In this document: positions 48,601 through 60,599 of the stretch, piece after piece | Layout: each line of letters opens with the position of its first letter | Numbering within the stretch: position 1 is the stretch's first letter | Assembly (NCBI GenBank): GCA_030272155.1 | Contig: CP126205.1 | Location: forward strand, 4,142,501-4,206,500 | DNA from: Tetradesmus obliquus | Lineage: Eukaryota; Chlorophyta; Chlorophyceae; Sphaeropleales; Scenedesmaceae | Direction: 5' to 3' | Length of the DNA: 64,000 bases | Translations under genes and position numbers: made by a program | The notes under the pieces: model-generated | Database searches by the model: none | Told to the model about the DNA's origin: nothing | The model's input: only the letters and a program-made list of their open reading frames with translations

Positions 48601-49930
48601 GGTGCATCAGTCACACAAGGTGTCTGGCAGCGCTGTGGGGGTCTGGTCGCCATTGGCAGCCATGAACAGCAGGTGTGCCAGGCACTGGCTGATGCACACA
48701 GGCACCTGCAGGGCAGCAAGTGTGGCACGCGTTTCTTGATGCATATTCATCGTGCAGGCGAATGCAGTGTGCATAGTGAGGAAGAGCAAGGGTTCTCAAT
48801 CCTTTGTTTGGTGGTACCAGGCATACACACAACGTCAGCTGCAGCCACTCGCACAAACGGTGCTGAAGGTGTCTGGCAGTGCTGTGGGGGTCTGGTCGCC
48901 ATTGGCGGCCATGAACAGCAGGTGTGCCAGGCACTGGCTGATGCACACAGGCACCTGCAGCACAACATGATGTGGATTTTTGTTGGTTGTGAGTGTGAGG
49001 GCAACAGCATGCACAGCCATGAGGTGTAAGGGATCCCAATCCTTTGTTTGCTAGTACCAGGCAAACAAACGAGCTAGGATGGAGCCTGCTACTGCCGTGC
49101 TACTCACCTGGTGACATGCATGTGTCTGCAGCTGAAAACCCGATTAACGCTCAAATGCAACATGTGGCAGCCATGAACAGCAGGTGTGCCAGGCACTGGC
49201 TGATGCACACAGGCACCTGCAGGCTCAGCAGCATGCGCCTTGCTGTGTCACTTACTGGTGCGCAGGCAGCGGCAGTGTGTGCGAAGAGGGGAGTCGGGGG
49301 TTGCAGCTTCTTTCCCTGCAAGCTCCTTCTATGTACACGCTGCACCGCACCTTGAGGCTGCAGCGCCGCCCGGCCTCCTGGTCATACTCTGCTAGCAGCT
49401 GCTTCCTCAGGCTATCACTATCTGCACGAACAAAACCATAGGCATCCATCCAAAAAAACACCGCACCTTGAGGCCGCACAGCAGCCCCTTCACCAGCTGC
49501 TGCCGCTGCAGCATAGCCTGAACATCACCTCGAGCCCGCAGCACCTGCCGACCGCTTGACCACAGCAGCCAACACTTGCTTACTCATGCAATCAACACTC
49601 CCTACTAATGCCACCAAGAATAGTTTATGCACCGCACCTTGAGCCCGCGGCACCTGATCATATCCAGCCAGCAGCTGCTGACGCATGCAAGCAGCACTCA
49701 CCAGTAGCTGCACACAGAATACATATCGTGACATGGATCGCACCTTGACCCCGCAGCGCCTGCCCGCTTCCTGGTCATATCCAGCCAGCAGCTGCTGTGC
49801 CATTGAGCTCATCTCATGAGCATGCGTGCCCAGCAGGCCCTTCACCAGCCGCTGCCGCTGCTGCAGGGGCATGCCGACTTCAACCATTAGCGGCCGCAGC
49901 AGCGCGCACACCAGCACTGACGAGGTGCCT

Positions 49931-50013
<83 letters not shown>

Positions 50014-50201
50014 GTCATGCCCAGATCGACCATCAGCGGCCGCAGCAGTGCGCACACCAGCACTGACGAGGTGCCTGCAGCAGCAGCAGCGGCAGCAGCA
50101 GCAGCGGCAGCAGCAGCAGCGGCAGCAGCAGCAGTAGCGTCATGCCCAGGTCGACCATCAGAGGGCGCAGCAGCGCGCACACCAGCACTGACGAGGTACC
50201 T

Positions 50202-50240
<39 letters not shown>

Positions 50241-52394
50241 GCAGGGGCAGGGGCAGCGGCAGGGGCAGCAGCAGCAGCAGTGGCGTCATCCCCAGGTAGA
50301 CCTCAGCGGCCGCAGCAGTGCGCACACCAGCACTGACAAGGAGCCTGCAGCAGCAGCAGCAGCAGCAGCAGCTGCTTCATGCCCAGTCCAACCATCAGCT
50401 GCCCGATGTACATACCAACTGATAATATGTGTGTTATTTTGGTGTGTACACAGCGCTCGCCTCACCTGAGTAGTTGCGTGCATGCATGAAGTACGGGTTG
50501 CAGAGCACACCACTCATACTAACAGGCAAACACAGTAAGTAGTACTACTAGTAAGAATATGCTCTCACCTATGTAGTTGCGCGCGTGGTGCATGAAGTAC
50601 AGGTTCTGCAGCAGCAGGTGCAGCAGGTCTGTGGAGCGCCGCCCTGCACAGCACGGCACAGCACGGCACAGCACAGCACAGCACGGGTTGCAGACAAGCA
50701 GAAGTGAAACAGCAGGACTGTGCTAGCTGGTGCAGCACTGAAGTGCAGAGCAACAGCCGCACTCGCCAGCCGCAGATCATGCAGGCAGTGCTGCACATAT
50801 TGCTTGTACTGCTACAGCACTGCTCTTTGGCCGACGCTCCATCCTTCTGCCACAAGATGCGGCCTTGCTGTTGCACCGGTACTCTTTCCAGCAACACCGC
50901 CTGCTGCTGCTGCTGCTGCTGCTGCTGCCCACCTGCCATCAGCAGTAGGTTGAACTCATGCCCTGCATTGTGTATCTGCCCCATCACCCTTGCCATGCTT
51001 GTGCTGCGAGCAGCCTACTTTCTTTGCAGCACTGCAAGCAGAATACCATCTGTGATGGTGCCAGGAACCACATGTAACTATCCTCTGTTACAAAGCCTTT
51101 CGGAATGCTAATGTCGCCCACCTGCCATCAGCAGGATGTCAAAGTTGTGCCCTGTCTCATTTATCGCCTCCACCACCCCTGCCATGTCTCCCAAGCTGCC
51201 AGCATTTCTTGCAGCAATGCAACGAAATGAAAGATGCAGCCAGGACCCACATGTAACTATCCCATCTCGAAAGCAACAATAATGCCGCCTACCTGCCATC
51301 AGCAGGATGTCGAAGTTGTGGCCTGTCTCATTGATCGCCTCCACCACCCCCACCATATGTCCCAAGCTGCAGGCCAAGCGCTCCGTGCGGTCCAGCACAA
51401 ACCCTCTTGCAGGAAGCGCTGCTGCTGCTGCTGCTGCTGCTGTTGTTGCTGCGTTTGTGTCATCTGCTCCAGCTGCTGCGGCTGTGCTGTCAGCTGCAGC
51501 AGCAGGGGCGATGCTTGCTGGACCACATGTTGCGGGAGCAGCAGCAGCACCAGTAGGGGTGTGACTGCCTTTGCAGGCAGCAGCTGCTGCTGCTGTGGCT
51601 TTGGCCGCGCCTGCTGCGATCACTGCAGCCTGCACTGCCTGCATGCAGCTGGTCTCTGTGTTGCTGGCTGCTTCAATGGGACCTGCAAGCAAGTGACAAA
51701 GTAACAGTGTTAGTAACAAACCATGGCAGGGTCTGTACAGGGCAATGTGTAATGTGACAGATTTAGGCATGGTAAATGTGTGTGTTGCTGGCCGCTTCGA
51801 TGGGGCCTGCAGGCAAAGTGAAAATGTAAGGGATAGGGGGTAGTGTATGTGCCAAGTGTGTGCTTAAGGTGCAAGATGGCCACTGTGCCCAGCAGCAGCA
51901 TGGTGCAGGCTTGGCTGTGCTGCTCAAAGCAAAACAGCTGTGTCCACCCCATCCCACCTGATCCGATGGCCACTGGGCTGCGTTGTTGTCCTCCAACTGC
52001 CCAAGCACTGAACATACAGAAGTTTCATTGCGCTGCCAGACAAGATGCATGGCTGCCTTACACTTCAACAGCGCAGGTGCAGCGCTCAACGCATTGCCAG
52101 GAGTCCGAGGTCCCTTGGTTGACTGGTGTCACAGTTCAAGTGTGTCATGTTTGATATATCCACCTCAAATGTATAAGTAACCACCCCATCCCTCCTGATC
52201 CAATGGCAACTGGGCTGCCGTTGATGTCCACCCAGCTGATGGGGGCCACAGAATGTACAACACTTGTAAGCTGTATTATAAATAGTTTCAAAGCCATCCC
52301 ACCTGAGCCAATGGCCACTGGGCTGCCGTTGATGTCGACCCAGCTTATGGGTGCCACACCATTTGCAGACAGCCTCGACAGCATCGCCTGAACA

Positions 52395-52446
<52 letters not shown>

Positions 52447-53866
52447 GGCAGTGCAGCAGCAGCAGCAACAGCAGGTGTTACAGTACTGCATCGCCAGCAA
52501 GCATACACACTGCACGTGCTAACACAGCTACTTCCCTGGCCGCTGCACTTGCATGTGCATTTCTAAGTGAGAGCCACACAAAAGCGGCCCAACACCACCT
52601 CTACCTGTCGTGAATGGCAACAGCACCTCTACCTGTCGTGAATGGCAACAGCACCTCTACCTGTCGTGAATGGCAACACCACCTCTACCTGTCGTGAATG
52701 GCAACAGCAGCAGCAGCAGCAGCAGTGAGGCTGCAATGCGAGCTCACCTCTGGTGGCTGCCAGCCGTCGTGGAACTCCTGCAGTGCTGCCAGCACCCGCG
52801 GCTCCAGCGTAATAACACCTGACACTATGCAGCAGCAGCAGCTGCAGCAGCGGCTCACCTCTGGTGGCTGCCAACCATCATGGAACTCCTGCAGTGCTGC
52901 CAGCACGCGGGCTCCAACAGAAACACCGCCATGCAGCAGCAGCAACAGCAGCAGCAGCAGCAGCAGCAGCGGCTCACCTCTGGTGGCTGCCAGCCGTTAT
53001 GGAACTCCTGGAGTGCTGCCAGCACCCGCGGCTCCAACGGCTGCAGGTGCTGCAGCTGCACACACACGCGCTTCATCAGCGCACTGCAGCAGCAGCAGAC
53101 GGGCAGAGACAGATTGCAGGTACATTAGATGGTCAAACATATGGCCACAGCTGCTGCAGCTGCACGCACTCGCGCTCCATCAGCGCACTGCAGCAGCAGC
53201 AGTTAAACAATGTGGGTCACATACTTGTGTAAAGAGTGACGTTTGCAGTGCATGAGCTGCCTGCACACGCGGAGCGCCAGCACACTGCATGCCAGCAGCA
53301 GCAGCAGCAGCAGCCAACACCAAGCAACCTGTGTCGCAGCGCCCTAGGATGCAAACTAACGGAGTTCAATCTGCAGAGTAACAACATGACATGTCGGCTC
53401 CAGCTGCCACAGGGCCTGCACCACACTTTGCAGACGTCTATGCTTCATACCTGATGTAACAAGCAGTGTTGCGTTTTAGTTGATACACCCTAGGCCTGGG
53501 CCAGGCCGCACCTGTAGATCTCCGGCTGCTGCTGGCGCATGTCCGACAGTACAGTGGCAGGTGTGGCGCTGCCGTCACCTCCAGAGATGCGGCGAATCTT
53601 GAGCGCAAAGTCAGCAGACACGCCTGCAGGGACGGCAGCAGCAGCAGCGGCAGCAGCAGCAGCGGCAGCAGCAGCAGCAGCGGCAGCAGCAGCAGCAGCG
53701 GCAGCGGCAGCAGCAGCGGCAGCAACCGTGTGTAAGTGACCAGCAATGCGGCAAATCTTGAGCGCAAAGTCAGCAGACACGCCTGACAGGGACGGCAGCA
53801 TCAGCAGCAGCAGCAGCAGCAGCGGCAGCAGCGGCAGTAGCAGCAGCAGCAGCAGCAGCGGCGGCG

Positions 53867-53897
<31 letters not shown>

Positions 53898-54320
53898 TGT
53901 GTAAGTGACCAGAGATGCGGCGGATCTTGAGCGCAAAGTCCGCAGACACTCCTGGCAGGGACGGCAGCAGCAGCAGCGGCAGCAGCAGCAGCAGCAACCA
54001 GAGATGCGGCGGACCTTGAGCGCAAAGTCAGCAGACACTCCTGATAAGAGGCAACAGCAGCAATCAGGACAGCAGTAGCGGCTTGTGAGTTGGCTGACGC
54101 AAGAGATGCTGTGCATCGTAAGCAGTACGGGCAGGCATGCCACAAAGCAGTAGCATACCATGCTACGGGAGCAACGCAGTGTTTTGCATATAGCAGCAGC
54201 AACAAGGCCCTCAGAAGCAGCACTGCTCTGGCGGAGTGCACGATGCTGTTGCTGCTGCTGTTCTGCCGCTGCCGCTGCTGCTGCTGCTGCTGCTGCTGCC
54301 GCTGCTGCTGCTGCTGCTGC

Positions 54321-54352
<32 letters not shown>

Positions 54353-54444
54353 ACCAGTCATGAACTGGCTGTACATGTTCTGCATGCGCAGCTTGTACCT
54401 GCAGCAGCAGCAACAGCAGCAGTAACTCTTGAAGGTACTGAGAA

Positions 54445-54477
<33 letters not shown>

Positions 54478-54973
54478 CATGTATGCCAGCGCACATGTTC
54501 TGGCACTGCTGCCGATGCAGAGTGCAAGACGCTGTCTGGCTGGCGCAACCTGCCCTTGGACAGTTGCCAACATTTGCATTCCCCATGCAGCACCAATGTT
54601 CTGTCCACAGGTCAATGGATGCTGCTGCAATGCACACTCACATGTCGTTGACCAATAAGGAGTCCAGCTGCTGTTGTGGTAGGGCCAGCACTGCCCTGCC
54701 CAGTGGGGACCGCAACATGTCAAGCATCTGCCTGCAAGCAGCTTTTGAGGCGCCTGCTGCCTTTGCATAATGCTGCACACGCTCGCAGAGCCTCCCAGCG
54801 TCCACCGGCTCGCCCATCGCGAAAAAAAGATGCCTCAGCAGTGCTTTCGACACCAGGACCGCCTTGAACTGGGTGCCGAGATGCGGATACGATAGGATAA
54901 CTGGTGTCTTTGATTGATGAGGCGTTTTTGGGCTCTTTGTAACGCTGCCTGAGCAGGTTTCGTCACTCATCAC
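44724..54973 (-). CDS. unrecognised 903-aa protein, Gln/Ala/Ser-rich C-terminus
   Basis: Eleven exons join in phase without a stop: 54642-54973, 54355-54398, 53512-53623, 52978-53083, 52303-52387, 51293-51682, 50569-50643, 49744-49928, 48296-48507, 47369-47528, 44724-45734. The predicted protein is mainly helical. Blocks include KALLRHLFFAMGEPVDAGRL, GVSADFALKIRRISGG, ISWVDINGSPVAIGSG, DLLHLLLQNLYFMHHARNY, VPVCISQCLAHLLFMAANGD, and RVWRMDSGDYQTLAQLIMDA. The last exon carries a run of about 24 Gln, Ser runs and an acidic patch. No signal peptide or membrane segment is evident. No family was recognised; the consistent phases argue it is a real gene. It has the densest set of shadow exons in the window. 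Confidence 0.65.
45578..45647 (-). repeat. (CAG)~23 coding for poly-Gln
   Basis: CTG on the plus strand, CAG in the reading frame of the last exon of the 903-aa gene. Shorter runs at 44990-45035 (Gln), 45222-45245 and 45307-45335 (Ser) lie in the same exon. Confidence 0.95.
45880..46225 (-). repeat. two shadow copies of the last-exon start
   Basis: The first codons of the exon starting at 45734 (LAALPEQLRPHTLGFGGLAD) recur at about 45905-45985 and 46143-46222, with acceptor. The second is the better preserved. Confidence 0.85.
46250..46695 (+). repeat. 152-bp tandem repeat, 3 copies
   Basis: Near-perfect units starting about 46250, 46402 and 46554 (GGGAGAGTTTTCACTTTACAA). The first ~70 bp of each match the minus strand at 36350-36425, so the array is an inverted, amplified fragment of the unidentified gene there. 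Confidence 0.9.
46800..47270 (-). repeat. shadow copies of exon 47369-47528 end
   Basis: The exon end (MHSNISSVDDIRK with GTGCGG donor) recurs four times at about 46805-46860, 46935-46990, 47085-47130 and 47220-47270, in a ~270-bp duplicated unit containing two of them. Confidence 0.85.
47585..47775 (-). repeat. two shadow copies of exon 47369-47528 start
   Basis: RVWRMDSGDYSTLAQLI at about 47590-47650 and RVWRMDSNDYPTLAQL at about 47720-47770, each with a CTG-rich acceptor. Confidence 0.85.
48085..49225 (-). repeat. shadow copies of exon 48296-48507
   Basis: The exon end (PPEFLEDMQQRWDAEIEPG) is copied at 48090-48175. The exon start (VPVCISQCLAHLLFMAANGD) is copied at about 48615-48710, 48865-48957 and 49165-49222. 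The intervening introns differ. Confidence 0.9.
49340..49735 (-). repeat. shadow copies of exon 49744-49928 end
   Basis: Frames such as LLAEYDQEAGRRCSLK (about 49345-49410) and AGYDQVPRAQGAV (about 49635-49690) repeat the exon end with its donor. Shorter traces lie at 49460-49560. Confidence 0.8.
49930..50370 (-). repeat. shadow exon starts separated by CAG tracts
   Basis: Four CAG/CGG-interrupted tracts (49930-50010, 50078-50134, 50202-50280, 50346-50372) alternate with three copies of the exon start TSSVLVCALLRPLMVDLGM. The intact exon is 49744-49928. Confidence 0.9.
50925..51195 (-). repeat. two shadow copies of exon 51293-51682 end
   Basis: AGVVEAINETGHNFDILLMA at about 51118-51185 and the more diverged ARVMGQIHNAGHEFNLLLMA at about 50933-51000, each with the donor. 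Confidence 0.85.
51770..52255 (-). repeat. shadow copies of exons 51293-51682 and 52303-52387
   Basis: GPIEAASNT at about 51780-51810; PVAIGSGGMGW at about 51945-51985; WVDINGSPVAIGSGGM at about 52185-52245. Confidence 0.8.
52400..52925 (-). repeat. CAG tract and shadow copies of exon 52978-53083
   Basis: A CAG run (52398-52443) lies beside the acceptor of exon 52303-52387. Two copies of EPRVLAALQEFHDGWQPPE lie at about 52745-52810 and 52857-52920. A 30-bp repeat (ACCTCTACCTGTCGTGAATG) occurs four times at 52600-52703. Confidence 0.85.
53625..54050 (-). repeat. three shadow copies of exon 53512-53623 with CAG/CGG tracts
   Basis: GVSADFALKIRRISG recurs at about 53750-53790, 53915-53960 and 54000-54040. 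Interrupted CAG tracts (53637-53722, 53798-53895, 53966-53996) fill the gaps. Confidence 0.9.
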
Positions 54974-55438
54974 TTTTAGGGCTTTGGTCCAGCGTTCAGC
55001 TGGTTGGTCCTTGAGCTGCCGAAGGCGGGTCTCATCGCAAACACCCCAACGTACGACAATTCCATGGCACTAATTTTGCCCTGAGCCTTCAGAGTATCCG
55101 TTTTGTTGTGAGCTGGCGTGCCTGCCTGCCTGCCTTTCTTGGTGCCCTTGCTGCTGCTTCCTGCATGCCTGATTGACACAAAAGTCTGCAGGCAATTGTG
55201 AGGTCTGCTGGCATCTGACCAAACCGTTGACTCCGGTACTCAGCAAGCCACAGCAGCAGCTGCAGCAAACGAGGTTGGCACCAGGCAAACCCCGCAAGAC
55301 CCTCTGCCTCTGCAGAATATGCTGCATACAGAAGATATGCTTGTAAATGGAAGTCTTCCGATGCTACACATTACATGCAAAGCTGCGCACATTCAGGCAA
55401 CGCTGGATCATGCTACATGCTGCACATGCTGCCGTGCG
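54974..55438. other. intergenic between 903-aa gene and MYND gene
   Basis: Holds the promoter of the 903-aa gene (right of 54973) and the MYND 3' UTR. TGTAA on the minus strand at about 55369-55373, some 65 bases past the MYND stop, is a good poly(A) signal. No other gene seen. Confidence 0.5.
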
Positions 55439-55853
55439 TCACCCGCATGCCAGCCCTGCTGCCGCCATGGCCTTGCAGCCCTTCCTGTGCCGCCGCCAGT
55501 CAGCTGCCTGGCAGGCTGCACTGCAGTAGCAGCAGCGGCAGCCAGCACACGCCTTGCTGGCCACTGCTGCCTCAATGGCTCCCTCCAGGTTCTCACAGCC
55601 AGGGTTGTTGCACACCAGCGGCAGCGGCGCAGCAGCCACCAGCGCCCTGCACAGCTGCAGCGCATCTGCATACAGCTGATTGATGTCCACTTGTGATTCA
55701 TTGCGACTGCTGCTGCTGCTGCTGCTGGCTTGCTGGTTAGCAAGGCTGTTCACTGTGCGTGTAACATCAGGCCATTTGCTGTTGAACACTGCTGCTGCTT
55801 CAGCCCAGCGGCTGTTCTGCTGCAGCTGCAGCAGGTAGCCCCACCTGACCTGC

Positions 55854-55885
<32 letters not shown>

Positions 55886-57144
55886 ATCAGCTGCTGCTAT
55901 CAGCTGCTGACTGCCCCTCCCCTCCTGCAGCAGCTGCTGCTGCAGCAGTGAGTGCAGCAGTGCGAAGTGCTGCAGCGTTTTCAGCTGCCAGCGCTGCCAC
56001 TGCCCAGGCACACTGGAAGCCCCAGCCACACTGACTATGATTCTTGGATCTGGCCATTGAAACTGCCAACAGTAAATGCAGGCTGCAGGATCACACTCCT
56101 GCAGCCACGGAAGCACACAGTACCGGAGGATTGGGCAGTTGCGTGGTTTGCATGTGCACAACAGCACATGCAGTGCAGTGCAGCTCATCATGCTGACGGC
56201 GATTGCTGATTGCACGCACATGCGGGGCTGCAGCACACTGCTGCTGCTGCTGCCACCAGGCTGTTTCAGTGTGCAGGCTCTCACAGCAAGTAGAGTTCAC
56301 CCTGTTGTGGCTCCAAGATGATGCCAGGACCCACATGTGACTATTCTCTCTCAAGTAGTGCAAAGGTACAACAGGGAAACAGCCAGCAGCAACACTACTA
56401 GCTGCGATGCAGGCATCAGATATGACGTGCACACTCTGTTTCCAGCAGCGCTTGAGACTTGCCTCAGCAGCAGCCACGGCAACCCACCTTGCAAACAGCT
56501 GCGCCGGTGTGCTGCCTGCCGTTGCTGCTGCTGCCTCCATCGCATCTGCCAGCACCACCAGCGACCTGGCCACCAGCACAGCCAGCAGCAGCAGCAAGCT
56601 GGCCTTAGGCTGCAGCAGCTGGCAATGCTCAGCCCCTGCTGATAAGCTGCTGCTGACTTCAGCTGCTGAGGCCATGTGAATGGTAGCAGCAGCAGCGGCA
56701 GCAGCAGCAGTGGCCTCTGCGGCGCCATCATCAAGCTGTGCAGCGCCGCCTGCGCCCTGCTTCCTCTGCAGCTGCTCAGCCACAAACTCCGCAAGCAGCT
56801 GCTGCACTTTGGGCACGATTCCTGGGCAGCAGTACGCCGCATGCCTGTCAGCGTCACTTGATTTGTCAGGTGGCGCGCCAGCCGCCGCCTGTGCTGTGCC
56901 TGCTGCCTTGATGCACGCAGTGGCACGCTTCACCACACTGGCCAGTGCAGATGCCAGCGCAGCGACAGCCGGTGCGTCGCACAGCAGCGTTGTAGGATCT
57001 GTTGCTGCGGGTTGTGTAGCTAAGGGGCGGCAGGAGCGCAGCACCTGCGCTGCTGCCAGCATTTCAACTGCCAGGAAGTGCGGGCTGCGCACGCAGGTGT
57101 CGACAAGGCCAGCAATGGCTGCTGTGACGGCTGGCGGGACTGTT

Positions 57145-57193
<49 letters not shown>

Positions 57194-58805
57194 CAGGAGG
57201 TTGGCATAAGCGCGCCAGACTCAGTCCGCTGCTGTGTGTGTTCAGCATGGTCAATGCACCTCACAAGCTGGCAATGCACAGCAGTGCCCCCTGCATACCC
57301 CTCATGAGGCACTCATGATCAGTATGTGTGCTGTGCACTGACTCTGTTGATCCTGATGTCACAACCTTGATGCCACTGCTGTGTGCATTCAGCATGGGCA
57401 ATGAACCTCACAAGCGCTGGCAATGCACAGCAGTGCCCTCTGCATACCCCTCATGAGGCAGGCGGTGTGTGTGTGTGTGCTGTGCCCTAATTCTGGAAAT
57501 GCTGATGCCACAACCCTAATGCCAGACACCCTAATTACACTTACAAAATGACATGTAGATAACATGTTAATAACATACATGTGGCTGTTCAGCATGCGGT
57601 TCACCTGTTGACACCATGTTCTGCACCAGCAGCAACGACAGCAGCTGCGAGCCAGGTGACCATTGCCTGCCTGCCTTCTGCTGAACAGCAGAACAGACGC
57701 CAGGCTGCACTGGTGCAGCCAGCGCGCGCAGCAGCAGCAGCAGTATCGTGTCTGGGCCTGCTAGCAGCTGCTGCAGGCTTGAGCAGAGCTGAGGTGATGC
57801 TCCCTGGCTCTCACCATGTCGCCATGCAATGCGAGCGCAGCACTGCAGCAGCCGCAGCAGCAGCTGGTTGTTATGCGTCAGTAGGGAGAGCTGCAGCTGC
57901 CATGGAGACTCCTCTTGATCATCCGCCAGCATTGGCTCCTGGTCCTGCTGCTGCTGCTGCCGCTGCTGCTGCTGCTGCTGCTGCTGCAGCATGCCTTGCG
58001 CCAGCAGCTGCAGCTCCACTGCCAGCTGCAGGCAGTCAGCTAGCGTCATATCTGCAATGAGTTGCTGCGCCTGCCCGCTGCTGCGTACGCCAGGTGTGGT
58101 GTGCTGCCGCTCGATGTGCAAGCAGAGCATCCTGGCAGCCGCAACGCCCCAAGACACAATATGTTCAGTTTCAACAGAGGCAGCAGTGTCTGTGCCAGTT
58201 CGCAGCAGTGCATTGCAGTAGGCCTGGCTGCCGCCAGGCAGAGATGCAGCAGCGACACGTGATAGGCAGGCATCGCGCTAGCTGCACCCTGCTGCTGCTG
58301 CTGCTGCTGTGTTGTAGGCTGGCCTGTGGGGATCATCGCACTACTGCTGGTGCTGCTGCTGCTGCTGCTGCTGCTGCTAGTTGTATCTCTGCACTGCCCT
58401 GCTGCCTGGCTTCCTTGCAGGCGCTGCTGCAGCAACTGACAGACAGCAATCAGCAGCCCCTGTGCTGCCCGTGCCATCACACTGCTTACAAGCAAGCCCT
58501 CGAGCATCACTGCATTCACCCCAGACACATGGAGCCCTGAGGTAACTGCCAACACTTGCAGCACAATGGCCTGCAACACAGCAGCGGAGCGGCCAGCGGC
58601 GCCACGGAACGGATCGCTGCTGCTGCTGCTGCTGTGCGCCAGCTGCATGCTGTGGTGCAGCTGATCCAGCGCAGTTGGTGCGGTTGTCAGCACCACCTGT
58701 ACCAGCCTTGCTGACGCAGCATGGGCCAGTGCAGCATGCCACAGCTGCCACAGCCGCACCTGCAGCCGCGCCGCTGCCATGGACGCAGTCCAATGCTCGT
58801 CTTCT

Positions 58806-58838
<33 letters not shown>

Positions 58839-59626
58839 TGCTCGCAAGGCGCTAACAGCTCTGCCCAGCTGCGGAGGAGCCCTGTGCGCAACCAACACCA
58901 GCATACACACTTGGCATAAGCTTGTGCTGTGGTCCCTGCTGCATCATCGAGGCTGGCATCACCGCTGAGGCATGATTGGTGACATCGGTGCAGTTCCTGC
59001 TGTATTTGAACCATGCAGAACGCATGTAGCACACCTGTCGTGTACCGGCTGGGCTGCAGTCTTGGCTGGTGCTGAAGCATGTCATGCGGCAGTCAGGAGC
59101 AGCTGGCAGCACTAGCGCTAGCATTAGCACCAGCCAAAGCAAGAGCACCAGCACTGACACTATGACTAGCACTGGTGTTAGCACTAGCAGTAGGCATAAA
59201 AGAAGACCTGCAGCTGGTGCTGCCAGCGTCCTCTATGCTAGCTGCACCTGCGCAGTGCAGTGTGCATATTGCATGCAGCTGCTAATGGTAGGAGGCGTGG
59301 AGGCGCATGAGGTATCCTCATCGCCACACACGTCCCCTTCCTTAACTTACGCGAGTGTCAAGTGTGAACAAACCACGCGTAGCTAATTCATTCACTCATT
59401 TGCAGCTGCTTGGCACACACGAACACTGCTCATGACTGCTGGTGCTGCTGCTGCTGCTGCCGTTGCTGCTGTTACACCTCGCCCTACCTGCAGAGTGCAG
59501 CAGGCTCGCAAGGTCTGTCGCATGCTCAGCGCATGCTGCAGGCTCGCACTGGCTGCACAGGCTTGCCACCTCCATGAGGCACTGCCCGCAGCCAAACCAC
59601 AGCTAAAAATAGGCACTGAGGGCGCC

Positions 59627-59670
<44 letters not shown>

Positions 59671-59995
59671 GGTAAGCAAGCACCGCAGGCCGCTGCTGCA
59701 GCCAGGCCATCAGGTCTGCTATTGTTGTGATCACCGGATGAGCTGCAACAGCGGCCACCATTTCTTCTGCTCTGGTTGGACTGTTCTGTGCAGCTGCCGC
59801 CTCCAGTCCGATATGAAATGTTCGCAGCAGCTGAGCGCTGCTGCGGACAGCGTCATGTAACATGCCGCTGCAGGCAGCCGGCGGTGGCTTCTGCAGCAGC
59901 TGCTGCAGCTGCTTAGATGACCTGCTTTGGGAGTTCCACGTCCCTCGCAGTTTTATTGCTGCATCAAGAGCTTGCTGCACCAAAGCGTCCGTGTC

Positions 59996-60051
<56 letters not shown>

Positions 60052-60073
60052 ACGCTGCATTTGAGCTGGCCAT
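55439..60073 (-). CDS. MYND-type zinc-finger protein
   Basis: Six exons: 59684-60073, 59488-59581, 58490-59034, 57605-58277, about 56440-57139, 55439-56012; about 990 aa. The first four junctions are in phase; the last one is not settled. The start at 60073 (MASSNAACSSS) is followed by a Ser run encoded by CTG/CAG repeats. The middle is helical, Leu/Ala-rich, with a Gln run (57945-57985). The C-terminus holds a MYND finger: CNNPGC, then ACAGCRCCYCSAACQ, then DWRRHRKGC, matching the spacing of that family. MYND fingers bind short Pro-rich peptides and occur in regulatory scaffolds; green algae have many such proteins. Partner and pathway are unknown. Confidence 0.75.
57147..57191 (-). repeat. 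CAG/CTG tract at MYND exon acceptor
   Basis: On the coding strand (CTG)n ends in AACAG directly before the exon starting at 57139. Further tracts in this gene: 58291-58310, 58353-58378, 58806-58834, 59626-59669, 59998-60052. Confidence 0.9.
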
Positions 60074-60345
60074 TGAAAGCTGTTCAGTCTTTCAGCAGTT
60101 TCCACCGCAAACACTTGCGATACGCAGTTACGAAAGGCAGCTGTGTGTTCGTCGCCTCAGGAGGGCCTTCCGAAAAAAGAAACCGAACTACAGCATGTAC
60201 ATGTTTTGTCGAGCCAAAGCCCGATCATCCAGCCCAGAACATTTTGTTTCCAATATTTGTTCTGCTTTAGGCCGCTCAAGATACGGGGATCATCGTCACT
60301 GCTGCCTGTCTGCATCGACGTTGAGTGAGCGGTTACACTCACCTG
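60074..60345 (+). other. possible Penelope-like element remnant
   Basis: Sequence directly upstream of the ribozyme motif. A plus-strand frame ends HSPGDTYSLMKGGRPRNA across the ribozyme. No intact reverse transcriptase or GIY-YIG motif was found, so this is at most an element end. It also contains the upstream region of the MYND gene. Confidence 0.3.
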
Positions 60346-60350
60346 GTGAC

Positions 60351-60400
60351 ACCTACAGCCTGATGAAGGGGGGAAGACCCCGAAACGCGTAGCTGAGTTG
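60351..60400 (+). ncRNA. hammerhead ribozyme motif (Penelope-type)
   Basis: Core CTGATGA (60360-60366), a G-rich/CCCC stem II (60367-60381, GGAAGA-type loop) and GAAAC (60382-60386), followed by GCGTA with a GUA cleavage triplet at 60389-60391. Stem I can form between CTACAGC (60353-60359) and GCTGAG (60392-60397) with one bulged A. Stem III is only CGCG, as in the minimal hammerheads of Penelope-like elements and retrozymes, which are thought to act as dimers. The base pair next to the core is A.C instead of G-C, which may weaken activity. Confidence 0.6.
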
Positions 60401-60487
60401 ACTTTTCAGACCCAATCAACAAGAGAGCTATTTGAACTGTACGTCTGTAGCTTTAGCCAGTCGCAGAACACTCTGCCTTTTCAATTC

Positions 60488-60582
60488 GATGAGCCACTAG
60501 GCTAGTGGCTCATCAGGGGTGAGAACTCGTTGGATAGGGGCTGCAATACGCCTCTGGGGTTTACTTCAGTGGTGTATTGCAG
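60488..60582. repeat. two hairpins downstream of the ribozyme
   Basis: 60488-60514 is a perfect palindrome with 13-bp arms around one G (GATGAGCCACTAG). 60541-60552 and 60571-60582 pair at 11 of 12 positions (CTGCAATACGCC / GGTGTATTGCAG). They probably belong to the same element end. Confidence 0.85.
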
Positions 60583-60599
60583 TTTGCTATCAGGTTACT

